From: Ficedula albicollis | Lineage: Eukaryota; Chordata; Aves; Passeriformes; Muscicapidae | Length of the DNA: 64,000 nucleotides | Direction: 5' to 3' | Assembly (NCBI RefSeq): GCF_000247815.1 | Contig: NC_021673.1 | Location: forward strand, 41,680,592 to 41,744,591 | Part shown: positions 52,291 through 64,000 of the stretch, one piece after another | How positions within the stretch are numbered: position 1 is the stretch's first letter | Layout: the number at the start of each line of letters is the position of its first letter | The notes under the pieces: generated by a model | Databases searched by the model: none | Told to the model about the DNA's origin: nothing | The model's input: only the letters and a program-made list of their open reading frames with translations | Translations under genes and position numbers: made by a program

Positions 52291-52494
52291 TCAGGATGCC
52301 CTTGAGTGTCAGTTTGCACTTCAAAGGTGTTGTCATAGGTTCCTGCCCTGAAGTATCTTTACTGTGGCAAACTCTGAAAGCTTTTCTTCTAGGGCATCCT
52401 TTTTGAATTCCCTAGATAGCACTGATAGAAAGCTACTTTCCTTGTTTTCATGTAAACAAGGAAAGCTGCAATTCAGAATGTTTTGTCTGGCACA

Positions 52495-52565
52495 GAAGAG
52501 ACAAATGATAGTAATAATACCTATCTCTTATGTAGCACATCTCAGAGCATTTGGTCTAACTAGGA
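52495..52565 (+). mobile_element. Possible MIR/L3-like relic
   Basis: GATAGTAATAATACCTATCT followed by CTTATGTAGCACATCTCAGAGC resembles the sauropsid repeat segment GATAATAATACCTACCT...CTTATATAGCACTTTTC...TCTCAAAGCACTTTAC. Short and diverged. Confidence 0.4.
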
Positions 52566-54521
52566 GTCAGGTGCTATCAGGGAATACCAATTCCTGGTGT
52601 GCAATCTGTGGCCTGAGTCCTGAATGCTCCCTAAATCCTGGAGTACTGCTACATTGCATCCAGTGTTGAAAAAGGAGACACCCAAAATTTGGGCTTTCAT
52701 AAAGAGGAAAAGACAAAAGAATAATCCAAGATTACAGGTTTTGAGAAATGTGCTTTCAGCAGATGCAATGCATTTTGTAATGCAGCTGAGTTGAGATGAT
52801 ACTACAGACCTGGGTAGAGTTTAAAGATCCCATTTTGCAGAGCACATTGAGGCTGTTATCCAGACTTGCATTTGCAGCCACAGTGCTGGCAGGAAAAGGG
52901 GCAGCAGTAGCTGCTTCAGCTCTTCAGGACATGGCTGAGGCATGGGAGCTCAGGGGCTCATCCAGTGCTCCTGCCTTCTCTTCTCTGAGTGTTTTTGCAG
53001 TAGCTTAGCGCTTCCTTGTGATTTGTCTGTCTCTTGATCTGTTCTGGTGAAAAAGGGATCTTTCAAAAAATTCTTCTGGGAAATACACCAAAATGCTGGG
53101 AAAGTCCCCCAAAAGAAGCGTGCTTCACTTTCAGGAATGTGCAACTTTTACAGTTGAGTAGGGATGACCAGAGGGAAAAAAATACCAGGAAGGAGGGAGA
53201 GAACTCCTGGACTTGATTTTGTATTGTAACTGCAGCACCACTGATGTGAATGTGATTTCGAGTCTGTCTGGTCTTCGTAAGTGATGTATGACTTCTGCTG
53301 AAGCTGCTTTGCATTTTTTCTCCTGATGCTTCCAGGCTCTGACTTGCAAAGAGGTCAGCTCTGCAAGGAGAAGCTGACATGATGAGATGCAGTTCTTGAA
53401 AATCCTTTTTTATGACAGCAGGTAGGGAAAAAAAACCCCTTTAGTCAGGGTTGAGGTAAAATGCTTGGGCTACAGTATATGGGGGTTCATGACTACTAAG
53501 AGCTTCTTAGAAATAACTTAGTGTTGCAGAGAGAAAAAGCTTTGCTGATCTGAATCACCATTCACCTCTCTACCTTAAACTTGGCTTATTGAAATAGGGG
53601 AAAAAGACTTCCTAAACTTTGTGGCTGATCATACAGTGCCTGGTTATGTAGTCTGGATTTTGAGTCAGCCTAAAATGATAGTGAATGAGCCAGGCAAATA
53701 TGAAGTATTTTTCAGAATTCACAGGCAGGTCTTCAGTACTTGATGCTTAAAGAGGAGTTGAGTGTCACGTACTTGTTTTAATCAGACCTGCTTAACTGTA
53801 AGAAGTGTTTTACTGCTCTTCAGTTTTTGGAAAAATTTATTCTAGGTAATAGTGGTTTTCCTTATAACAATGCATGTCAACCAAGACTACACACACATCA
53901 AAATATTCTCAAGGTAGCAGTGGACATAGAATAGAGATAACAGTAGAAGTCTGTGTCTGCATAGGAATTTCTGTATTAAATACATAAGGAACAGTTTGCT
54001 TAAGATGGCTGAAAATTGGGATAGATACAACCACAAGATTCATACTTACCCTCCCTGTTGGTAATTTAATAGTGGTAACAAGACTTACTGGTAACAGTGT
54101 ATACCATAAATAAATTGAACAACCTAGATATGCACTGCAGAGATTGCTGCATATCTGTATGCATATAAATAAACATATATATATAATTTTAATTTGTGAC
54201 ATGTATGGCATAAATCCAAAAGTTTCATAATGCTAAACTATCTGAGAAAGAAAAAATCTTTAAGGAAAAAGTAACTGGAAATTGGGAGGTAAGGGGAACC
54301 CCAAACAGTGGAATTTAAGGAGCAAGCAAAGTGTGCTTGATAATTGGGAAGTAATCTGTCTCAGCAAAAGTTTGCACCATGGAAGTAGAGTTGCCTTGTT
54401 AAAAGCCAGTAACTGCAACTCATTCAATTAAACTCTTACCTGTACACAGAGGTGTGGATTTGATGGGGAGCATGAAGTGCAGGAGTCTACAGTGCCCATG
54501 TGCAGGCTCAGGACAGGACAA

Positions 54522-54690
54522 GCATGGCTGGGCAGAAACCAATTTTAGAAACTTTTTTTTGAGTGCACTGAGCAGTTTTTTAGGATCTGCTTTCTCAGGT
54601 CCAATTTTTAGCTAAAACCTACTTCCAGGTGGTAGTATGAGGCTGGTTTATTGTTTTTTTGTTTGGGTTTTGGTTTTTTTTTTTTTGGTT
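54522..54690. repeat. Duplicated block A, first copy (about 170 bp)
   Basis: From GCATGGCTGGGCAGAAACC through TTTATTGTTTTTTTGTTTGGG to a T/G tract, repeated at 55360-55529 (offset 838). After the T/G tract this copy passes straight into block B. Confidence 0.93.
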
Positions 54691-54693
54691 TTT

Positions 54694-55358
54694 TGTTCAA
54701 TGATACATACATTTAGTTCCATTTTTCAATCTCTTATTTATTGGCTTTCCTTTGCTAGCTTGTGTTCTGTTCTCAGCAGACCTGCTTGCTTGTTGTAATT
54801 TTTTGATGTTCTTCCACCAGCGCTAAAATCATATAGTTCATCCAAAACAGTAATTAGGAAAGAAAAGTCTGTGATCAGCATTACTTGAACATGAAATGTT
54901 AAAATTAGAGACAGCATGAAAGTCTTCCAATTCATCATAGCAGGTAGCTTTTTTTTCCCCCCTGTTGTTAAGAGGGGAGAGGTGCCCAGCCTGGCTAACT
55001 TCAGCATTTGCATGTGAAAGACATTTTAAAGAAGAAAGCAATCCTGGCAATTACTGTAAGGGAAAAGAAGGAGGTAGTAGAGGCTAGTGAAACCTTGATA
55101 TGTCAAAATCGAAATAGAAGAAATATGTAAGCTGTTGCTGCAATTCACCTTCCATAAAAGAGAGATTCGATGGGAATTCATGGCGGGAAAAGTGGTTTGA
55201 TGACCAGTAAAAAGTAAGAGTTGTTTTCTTTGAGGGTGATCATCAGTTGAGCAAAATAGATTTACTCAGAGCTGCCTGATTTAAACCAGGACAGGACCTG
55301 TCCTTTGAGCTTGTTTCTCTGATATTAAGGGAAAAATTATTTTGCACCACTGAAAAAA
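54694..55358. repeat. Duplicated block B, first copy (665 bp)
   Basis: From TGTTCAATGATACATAC to CACCACTGAAAAAA, repeated at 56023-56687 (offset 1329). I see a single difference (T at 55341, C at 56670). It contains identical short reverse-strand open frames in both copies, not recognised as genes. Confidence 0.95.
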
Positions 55359-55359
55359 T

Positions 55360-55529
55360 GCATGGCTGGGCAGAAACCAATTTTAGAAACTTTTTTTTGA
55401 GTGCACTGAGCAGTTTTTTAGGATCTGCTTTCTCAGGTCCAATTTTTAGCTAAAACCTACTTCCAGGTGGTAGTATGAGGCTGGTTTATTGTTTTTTTGT
55501 TTGGGTTTTGGTTTTTTTTTTTTTGGTTT
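55360..55529. repeat. Duplicated block A, second copy
   Basis: Matches 54522-54690. It continues into a longer T/G tract and about 490 bp of unique sequence before block B recurs. Confidence 0.93.
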
Positions 55530-55606
55530 TTTTTTGTTTTTTTTTGTTTTTTGTTTTTTTTTGTTTTTGTTTGTTTGTTTTTTTGGTTTTTTTGGGGTTT
55601 TTTTGG
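55490..55606. repeat. T/G low-complexity tract
   Basis: T runs of variable length separated by single or double G (TTTTTTGTTTTTTTTTG style), ending TTTTTTTGGCATGC. On the reverse strand it produces a Lys/Asn/Gln-rich frame that is not a gene. It marks where the two forms of this locus diverge. Confidence 0.9.
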
Positions 55607-56022
55607 CATGCAGAGAGACCTGGAGAAAGGTTTTTGAGGTGAAAATGCATTTCTAATAGAATTTTTTCTATTTTCATTTTTTTGCTTGGAAATCCAGATT
55701 TTTGAATTTGTCCGCTGTATCTGGTGCTCCTTGGGTTGGAAGGAAAACACATTTATTTAAGTATGTAGAACTTTGTTATCATACATTACCTTGCTGAGAC
55801 CCGAATTTTAATTAATTTTTTTTTCTATTATTACAGCACTGTAAAATAGCCTAATATTTCAGTTTTCTTTCAGTGGACATATATGTAATTCTACCTAAGA
55901 GCATGCAGAGCTAATATATAGGGGAATGAAATTCTGTCAACATGACATACATCATTATCAAAGACAAACTGGTTTTTTTTGTTCAAATCCTGATTTATTA
56001 AAATACCTTGCACTGAATAAAC

Positions 56023-56687
56023 TGTTCAATGATACATACATTTAGTTCCATTTTTCAATCTCTTATTTATTGGCTTTCCTTTGCTAGCTTGTGTTCTGTT
56101 CTCAGCAGACCTGCTTGCTTGTTGTAATTTTTTGATGTTCTTCCACCAGCGCTAAAATCATATAGTTCATCCAAAACAGTAATTAGGAAAGAAAAGTCTG
56201 TGATCAGCATTACTTGAACATGAAATGTTAAAATTAGAGACAGCATGAAAGTCTTCCAATTCATCATAGCAGGTAGCTTTTTTTTCCCCCCTGTTGTTAA
56301 GAGGGGAGAGGTGCCCAGCCTGGCTAACTTCAGCATTTGCATGTGAAAGACATTTTAAAGAAGAAAGCAATCCTGGCAATTACTGTAAGGGAAAAGAAGG
56401 AGGTAGTAGAGGCTAGTGAAACCTTGATATGTCAAAATCGAAATAGAAGAAATATGTAAGCTGTTGCTGCAATTCACCTTCCATAAAAGAGAGATTCGAT
56501 GGGAATTCATGGCGGGAAAAGTGGTTTGATGACCAGTAAAAAGTAAGAGTTGTTTTCTTTGAGGGTGATCATCAGTTGAGCAAAATAGATTTACTCAGAG
56601 CTGCCTGATTTAAACCAGGACAGGACCTGTCCTTTGAGCTTGTTTCTCTGATATTAAGGGAAAAATTATCTTGCACCACTGAAAAAA
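56023..56687. repeat. Duplicated block B, second copy
   Basis: Matches 54694-55358 with one mismatch seen, then diverges into CCCCAAAAGAGAT. The layout over the region is A, B, A', unique, B'. Confidence 0.95.
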
Positions 56688-57360
56688 CCCCAAAAGAGAT
56701 ATTTAACTACATTATGGGGAAAATGAAAATACTTCAATATTTTGCTGGCAAATATTTTAGCAATGTTTGTAAGCTATATTTAGATTCTTGAGTCATATTT
56801 CTTAAATAATTGCTAGGCACAATTTCAGTCTACAAGAATTTATTAAAGATATTATGAAATTGGAGTAGGGATGAATTCTGTACGCATCAAGTTGCCAAAA
56901 TAATACTTAGATCATTTTATGGTATGCATTTAAATGAAAGTTTACCTCAGAACCTTGCCATAAAGCACAACATACCATCCTTCATAAAACGTTTGTTTGA
57001 TAATAAGCTTTTAAGAATACATCTTATAAATCTGTTGGATTACACCAGTAATGTTTATGTAGAAAATATGTTCCAATACAGCTCAGACTTTTAGGAGATA
57101 GAATTTGTCTGTGTGTTACTTTGCCCTGGTAATGTTTTGACTTCATTATTAGCTGGCTGATGATACTGGTGTTCTTAAACTGCTTAAATAGATTCAGTGC
57201 ATTGTAAAATGTCTTCCTGTGGGATATTTAAAAAACTAAGATCTAGTCTTGATAATTGTTTTCATTGTTTGCTCTGTGCATGAAAATAGTTATTGCAAAT
57301 CTGTGTAAAAGTTGTAGAAATCCCTAGCATTTGATGTAATGTATGTTTTCCCCCTTTTAG

Positions 57361-57432
57361 TTGCCCAATGCCATTCAGGTGCTGTCTTATTTTACATATC
57401 AGCATTATCAAGCATCAGATATAGCTGTTTAT
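57361..57432 (+). other. Candidate 72-nt in-frame alternative exon in RBMS3 intron 1
   Basis: A strong acceptor (TTTTCCCCCTTTTAG to 57360) and consensus donor (GTAAGTAAT from 57433) frame 72 nt, exactly 24 codons. The segment is open in phase 0, the phase in which exon 1 ends. It would add LPNAIQVLSYFTYQHYQASD plus IAVY after residue 25. I know of no RBMS3 isoform with this insert, and chance pairs of this quality do occur in 50 kb of intron. RNA-seq junction reads would decide. Confidence 0.25.
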
Positions 57433-59895
57433 GTAAGTAATCAGAAATATGGTGAGAAATATAAGCTGCCTCTTGCTTTACAAACCCCAAATGCTTAGTA
57501 TTTTCACAAGATAACTGCTTTCTTAGTGGCAGGCTGTCCTTTCCTCTGTGTGTTATTTTCAGTTCTGAGGCAGCTGTAGTACATGCAGAGCAACACAATC
57601 TACAGCAGCAACTGGCAGCTGGTTTTGAAGCTCAAGGTGGGGCTTCTGTGTGACTGCAAATGCCACGCTTGGTGTGGATGACTTTTCCAGTGCCTTTCCA
57701 GGACCCTCCAAGCTCACCTGTTTCCTGGCAGCACAGGCAGCCAGGGCACACCAGCACCTTGATCTGTCAGGAGTGCTATCACACTGTTCCAGTTGTTACT
57801 GATAGCCAAACAGCAGGAATGGCATTGAGGGATGCTGTGCCAGGGGGTATTGTGTTCTGGGGCTGGGATATTGGTTAAGACATTTGTGAAGCAACATTTT
57901 TGTAACACAACTTCCTTATGATCCAGCATAGATCATAAGCAGTAGTGCTATAGCCCTAACTTATGTCTTCCTGTAAGATAAATACGTGTTTTTTATTTCC
58001 ATATAGCTAATTCATGATAGTTCTACTTGCTTCCCTTTTCTTTTTTTCCTGGCACCTGCCATGCAGCAGCCATAGCAGTTCTGCATTCACCTCTTCCACT
58101 GCCCATGCAGTTTTTGTCAACTTTGCTCTTACTACTCCCCATCCCCCTCTCCATATTCAAATGTGTCAGCCTTTTTAGCCTCTCATGGTAAGGGACAGGC
58201 TGCTTGGTCAAAGTTTAGGCAAAAAGCCTGGCTCAAGGCTGTTTTGTTTAAGAATGGCTGTGTAAAATTAGGCATCCCAAGCTCTGGTCATAAGGGACTC
58301 AAATAAGTGGCCTGTTTTTCAAACTGCTAACACCCCATTAGTTCCCATGCAATGATTAGAAACTGCTGAATCTTCAGCAATTTTGAAAATTAGGACAAGG
58401 ATTTAGTTGCCCGAGGGTGGTATTTTCAAAAGAGTGTGGGTTAGGCCAATACAAAGTGCTTATAAGCACCTTGCTTCAGTGGCAGCTTTAAGCTTGTGAC
58501 TTCACAAAAGCTAATACTTTTCTTAAAAGGATGGTTACTCAGCCTCCTAGAGGGGCAGATGGGATTTATGGAAGCTGTAGCCAGGAAGGAAAATGCGAGG
58601 TATGCATACTTTCAGGTGCTGTGCTGTTAGAAATGCTAGCTTTTGAGAAATATTCTGAGAAGACATGGAGAGTGGCCAGTCTGCGAGTTTAATAACATGT
58701 TTTTGATCTGTAAATGCTACTGTGCCATGGTTAAAAGGTAACTATATTTTTCTTGTCCAGTAATCACTACTGGTTTAACTGCAGTGTATTTCCTTTCAGA
58801 ACTGTGTGGTTATAGCAGAAATGAGCTATTGACTGGAATCTTATCATTTATCTAGACTTCTTTTGGTTATTTGAAATGTGCCTGAGAGGTAATAGGTGGC
58901 AATTTGCATTCTTTTGTTCTGTGAATTTTACCTGACAGTCCTGTCTACGGGCTCTTTTGTAAGGTTTAAAGGAACACCAGGGAGGGGAGGAAAAAAGCTG
59001 AGCAAAATCCCGACCTTGCCAGTACATATTTTTGTTGCATTAAAATTCTGCCAATTTAGGAGGGCTTCACTGAAGCAAATGCAGAAACAGGAAGGATCAC
59101 AGCTCATCACAAAGCAAAAAGGAAAGGATTATTATCTTCCTTCTCTGCTACACTTCCATTTAAGCCGATTTTCCCCCTGTTACTTTTATGAGAATTCAAA
59201 TGAAAGACTAAAATTCCTGTGCTCCTGAGACAGGACTTCCAGGAGGTTGAGGTTTTTTCCATGTGCATGTGAAAATTCAGAGTGTGTTCTTTAAATTATT
59301 TAAAGTGATTGTCTATATGAAGACCTGCCTATAATGGAATGTCCTAACATGTAGTTTAGCAATTTAAAAGAGTATTGGGTAAAAAGCGTATGGCAACAGG
59401 ATCTCATTAACGAAACAGATTTGATTTGAAGCCCTGATGCAGCTGTTGACAGCATAATTAAAATGATTAATTTGGAGTAGAAGAAGTACTTTGAACTAAT
59501 TTGAAAAAATGGTTATGATCTTGACCATACATCTGACCAGTGTTAGGCAGGTACATAGAAATGCTCAAAGGAAAAACAAAAAAAACCAACTTGAAGTGTT
59601 TTAGCTGAAGGAAACAAGGCTTTGTCTCAGATCTCTGTTTTTTCAGACATCAAATATTTCCTAACAAAAAATGAAGGTAAAAAATTGAAACAAAACCTGA
59701 CCTTAACACATGAAGAAAAGCATAAATAAAATTTATTTAAAAATAAGCATATAATTTTTTTCCTAATTATCTTGGGATTTCTGCATGTGCCATTTTGTCA
59801 CAGAGAATCATATTTAGCATCATAATTAAGAGTATAAATATTCCTAATGACTAATTCCATCTATTTCCTCATCTGAAATGACTACATATTGTTTG

Positions 59896-59940
59896 CATAT
59901 ATATATATATAAAACTTATATATATGTATATATATTCGTG
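59896..59940. repeat. AT microsatellite cluster
   Basis: (AT)n runs at about 59897-59911 and 59918-59936 separated by AAAACT and a GT interruption. Simple repeat. Confidence 0.85.
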
Positions 59941-60016
59941 TATGCATACTTATATATTTAAAAAACACGTTGTTTCTTTTCCTCTTTCTCTGTCTTGATC
60001 GTGGTGGGAATTTCAG

Positions 60017-60092
60017 TTAATGCCTGGGGCAAAGTGCCCTGCAAGGATGTTTGGAATTCCTTTGCTTCCCATAAAGCAGATCTTTGGAATCT
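60017..60092 (+). other. Candidate 76-nt cryptic exon
   Basis: TTTCCTCTTTCTCTGTCTTG leads to an AG at 60016, and GTAAGTGAG starts at 60093, a full-consensus donor. Seventy-six nucleotides would shift the RBMS3 frame, so if used it would probably be a poison exon. The acceptor tract is weakened by purines near the AG. Low confidence. Confidence 0.15.
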
Positions 60093-60788
60093 GTAAGTGA
60101 GTTAGAAAATACACGGTTGTTCTGTAAAATTGGCTTAACCTCTGCACGTTTCTTTTGTTTTCTTGATATAATAAATAAATAAATATGTTTGATGTGCTTC
60201 AGTCATATCCTAAAAGAAGAGCTAGGCTGTGTTTTCTAGTTTTTAAACAGGCTGAATTAGAATGTCAGCTATATCACATGCTGTATTTTCATGGAAGTTG
60301 TAATATATGTGCATTTAAGCTTATATCTGTAAGCTTTCCTTTTGATTGGACATCTTGTATCTCAGTGTTTAATTACTCAAATCTTTAACTTGGGTTATAT
60401 GAATTGTTCTCCCAGTCTGGAGTTTGCAGTTTGTGTGATATTAACTTCTTCAAAGCATCTCTTTTCATACTACTTCACTCATTTGTGTAGGTGGGGCTTC
60501 AGGGCTGTGAGGTGCAGAGAGAGCATGAAAACTGGGCAGAAGTTTTAGTGACAGAAAGTATTCAATTCCACAGTCTCTTAATGTTCGTTTATTAAGTGCA
60601 TGTATGTTAAGAGTAGATGTTTAATGCTAGAATGACAGCTTTGTCTGAAATGTGGAGCTTAAGATCTATTTTATTTCTCTCCTCTGGGCTTCTAGATTCA
60701 TAATTGCTTTTCCTTACTTCTTATTACAGTAAAGATGAAACATTTTTATTGTAGGGGAACCAAATGGTTTGCTTTGTAAACACAAAGT

Positions 60789-60802
60789 CACACACACACA
60801 CA
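60789..60802. repeat. Short CA microsatellite
   Basis: About seven CA units between AAAGT and CTCTTCC. Confidence 0.85.
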
Positions 60803-61390
60803 CTCTTCCTGCAAAAGTATTTTTGTTACTGGCGCTCACTCCTTCTGCCTGGGTGTCAGGGCAGGTCTGGATCAAATATGTGACATCCTTTTCTCTAAAA
60901 ACGGGCAAAGGAGTTGCCAAAGTGAGTGAGTGATGCTGTGGTGCATGCTCCCAGTTTTCTCTAGCTCTTCTGCCTGAAATTGAGGCCTGATTTACCACAC
61001 ATGCGGCAGTTTTCTTTGCTAAAGATTCTAAATCTACAGGGTGATGCTTCCCTAGCGATGGTAACACGTGCGTTTTCTGAAAGGCTGAATGCCTGCTTAA
61101 GGCATGTAAGGCTTTTTTCTTTACACATCTAATAAATGCCCCCCCTCCAAAACCAAAACCCTGACCAAAATTTAAAAAATCAAGAAACAACCAACAACCC
61201 CAAACCACCCAGATTTCTTGAATAAATGGTCTGCGTTTTTTTTTTAATCTTGGACTGACCTTTGGAGTTAAGCCTCTCTGTGGTGTATAAATAAGTGGTG
61301 ACCAATTACTCTTGGGAAGAAGGAAGTTTGATGAATCACAGGAAATAGTAAATTATGTGGATTCCACATGATTCCCAAGGTTGAAACTAC

Positions 61391-61410
61391 TTTTTTTTTT
61401 TTTTTTTTTT
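61391..61410. repeat. T homopolymer of about 20 nt
   Basis: T run followed by CTTCCCCCCTTGCAG. The combination resembles a long polypyrimidine tract ending at an AG (61425), but no matching donor was seen close downstream. Confidence 0.75.
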
Positions 61411-64000
61411 CTTCCCCCCTTGCAGAGGGACCTTAAAAAGTCACTGATTTGATGGGATGGTAGGCTCGGGTTACTTCTGGAGGGCACTGTGGGGGGAGTG
61501 AGGAACAGAAAGCAGAAGATTTCACAGTTGTTATCACACCGAGTAGGTTAAATTTGCTCTCCTTTGTTTCCTCCCTGGAGGGTGGAGGGAAATAATCATG
61601 GTGTGCTAAAACTGTTCAGAAGCATACCAGGTATTTGGGGACAGCAAGTGATGAAAGTAGGGCTTTTAAAGAAAAAAAAAAAAGGTGTCAGGCATGGCTG
61701 TGGTGCTGATAACCTATTAAGTTTTACTCTGCTGGTCTCCCATGATTTAAAGTTTCGACATATTCCAGAAGTGGTAGTAACATAAATAGTTAGGGTGGGG
61801 AAGGCTGCGAGTACTAATAGCAAGTAGGCTGCAGGATGTGAGAGCAAGTGGGGAAACAGAGCCTTTCCTGGTCTACTCACTCTCTGTCTCTTCCCTGCTA
61901 TTCTCTTGGCTTCCTTGTCAATTAAACTAATTGGTGCTGAAGATATTTCCCTAAAGGAGATCTCATACTAGGGCTTTTCAGGCAAAATCATTTGCAAGAC
62001 TTTTAATCTAGTCAGGATATATTAAGAGTATGCAGAGCTTTTTATGCGTGAAGGGAATGTTTTGAAATTGTTACGTCGTTCATGATCCCATATAGCTAGA
62101 CAAAACACTCTGTGCTTACTGTCTCCACAAAAGGAAAGTTAATTTATATAGTGTAGCAACATAGTATGTTGTGGAACCACATTAATATAATATAGTTTGA
62201 GTAATGAGATTTTTTACTATTTGATTTAGTCTTTTTCATTAAAAAGTAACTTTTCAATGCAAAAGGAGGATTTTTCCTTCCCATTTCTTTCCCATTTTTC
62301 TCAGTTTGCTGTCTGCACATTTACATCAGGAGGCCTGAGATCTGTATTTTACCTGAATGCCTAATATCTGCATTGTGCCACTAAATGTCTTCATTCTCTC
62401 TACAATTCTCTCTTTCATTCACTCTACAATAGAATTTATTTGTAGTGTGCATTAATAAAATGCTTTCGAAAGAGCAGGCAAGAATGGTACTGAAAAGTGG
62501 TGTATCTACCTGGAATTTAGCACAACTTTGAGAGAATTAATTAAAAATAAAGCTACTAAAACTCAAACCTTTAAATTACATGATTAGATGATTTTTAGAT
62601 GAACTTTTCTGAGGTCTGATTTGGTCACAGAACCTCATTGTGTATCCTCAAAGGTATAAATTGGTATTTTCCAATAAGAGCATTAGCATGCAAATCATTG
62701 TGCTTGCCAGAGGTAAGACCTGCTCTGAAAGCCCCTGTGCCTAGGAGAGTGCCTCACTGTGATCAGGAAGCTGTAGGATGAATAGTATTTCTTTAAGTCC
62801 TTCTTACTATTAGTGTGCACTGCTCAGTCCCAAGGATGTGTGTGATGCTTTGTGAAGCAGCGAGATGGAGTCCCTGTTCTGTGGAGCATAGGGTGGCTGT
62901 GCTCATGCAAAGCTGTCATGGGTTTGCTGTCAGGTTTACCCATGTGAAGAGCTCCAGTGAAGGCTTTTAGCATTGACCATGTGCTTGGAACCTGGGTAAA
63001 TGGTCACTGCATGAGTGGTGGTGTGAGAGTACTGCAGCTTTCCACAGGGTGAATGCCAGGGACAAGTGCGGTACTTACAGTAGCCTTAAAGCTGCTATCA
63101 GTTCAGGCAGCTGTTCTCAGTTCTCAGACCTGTGCATCTTCCACAGGTCAGCTGCAAGGCTTTCATGCTGCCACACCTCTGGGATGTGGCAGAAAGGAGC
63201 TGATGTGGAGATTGGTATCTTGGTCTAAAACGTGGAAAACATCACAGCTGTGACTTGATCACAGTGCCTTGATTTCAGACTGGATGTGGCTCTTGGGGAA
63301 AGATTGCAATTCCCACCTGGATGACTTCCCAAGAGCACTGAAGTGGTGACCTGACAAAACAGTACTTTTATTTTTAGGTGTGGTGCTTAGGTTCCTCCTG
63401 GTTGGGGCACACTGAAACTGCACTGTCCTGGGCACTGACCTGTTGCAAGTTGCCTTCCAGAAACTTCAGCAGTTGAATTCCAAGAAGTAAGAGAGATGTA
63501 GGATTGCCATAATTACCCACTGGCTTTTCAGTGCTTGAGTGTTACTACTTTTTGGGAACATCCATCTCAAGCCATGTAGGAAGTGACCCAAAAGAGAGCA
63601 AGAGGACCAGAGCAAGTGGGAGGTACATTACTTGTGGCACTGGAAGTATACAGGGTTTTCAAGTCTGACAATAAATTGGAAGGTTGATTTGCATTAAACC
63701 AAATAAATCTAAAATTTTCCATCCTATTTAATGATACTTTGTCCTTAAAGATAGAGTGTTTAGATCAAAACACCTCATTTTCTTCTGCTTGGAACATCCT
63801 GTGAGTTGCTCACTTCTAGGTTTGTTTGGGGTTTTAATATTTAAACAATGACAGCTTCAAGTGATTTAGGGGAAAATGTGGAGAAAAACCTTACTATTTT
63901 TATAGATCAAATTTCTCAGTTAATATAGCAGCTGAAACCTTCCTTTCACTGAAACTATTATCTGAGTTTGAACCATGGATAGGCTTTGTTCGTATTTCAA

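Noticed and set aside
55457..55752. Lys/Asn/Gln-rich reverse-strand frames
   Set aside because: Generated by the T/G low-complexity tract; no protein-like composition outside it.
54738..56342. Two identical 91-codon reverse-strand frames as a duplicated gene pair
   Set aside because: The identity reflects the duplicated DNA block B; the frames have no recognisable domain and the block looks like a false or allelic duplication.
60775..60810. CRISPR-like or regulatory array from CACACA repeats
   Set aside because: A simple dinucleotide microsatellite; no spacer structure, and the host is a vertebrate.

Overview
This is vertebrate nuclear DNA, most likely from a bird or a related sauropsid. 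The evidence is the AT-rich background, the near absence of prokaryote-style coding, a clear CR1 LINE 3' end at about 29.5-29.8 kb, several decayed MIR/CORE-SINE-like relics, and no primate- or rodent-type repeats. Only one gene can be named. The first coding exon of RBMS3 (RNA-binding motif, single-stranded-interacting protein 3) lies at 10660-10734 on the + strand. It encodes the characteristic Tyr-rich N-terminus (25 residues) and ends at a clean GTAAGG donor.

Layout: 1 to about 9.07 kb is upstream sequence with no recognisable gene. It holds a 51-bp tandem duplication, a MIR-like relic, one unexplained 141-codon open frame and a 480-nt pure-C block. About 9.07-10.86 kb is a CpG-rich promoter/5'UTR region with a candidate TATA element, CA-rich microsatellites and a short uORF. 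It is interrupted by two artificial-looking C blocks. From 10735 to the window end is RBMS3 intron 1. The next expected exon (start of the linker leading to RRM1) was not found, so the window ends inside that intron. The intron holds relic repeats, simple repeats, local duplications and a few splice-site pairs that could be cryptic or alternative exons.

The most striking structure is technical. Four uninterrupted C runs (480, 352, 69 and 257 nt) sit in the sequence. The 69-nt run is followed directly by GCTCTTCCGATCT, the end of the common Illumina adapter, and then by an exact repeat of the 29 bases that precede the run. Read on the minus strand this is insert, then adapter, then poly-G, which is the signature of read-through on two-colour Illumina chemistry built into an assembly. 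The 257-nt run has a similar flanking duplication (T-tract plus AATG). Two larger near-identical duplications (698 bp at 48.2/49.0 kb; 665 bp at 54.7/56.0 kb with a 170-bp partner) also look like assembly false duplications or alleles laid end to end.

I found no convincing new biological system. The best biological leads are a 72-nt open, phase-compatible candidate exon at 57361-57432, a 13-nt candidate microexon at 23067-23079, and the unexplained open frame at 2705-3127. Long proline/glycine or phenylalanine/lysine frames over the homopolymers are not genes.
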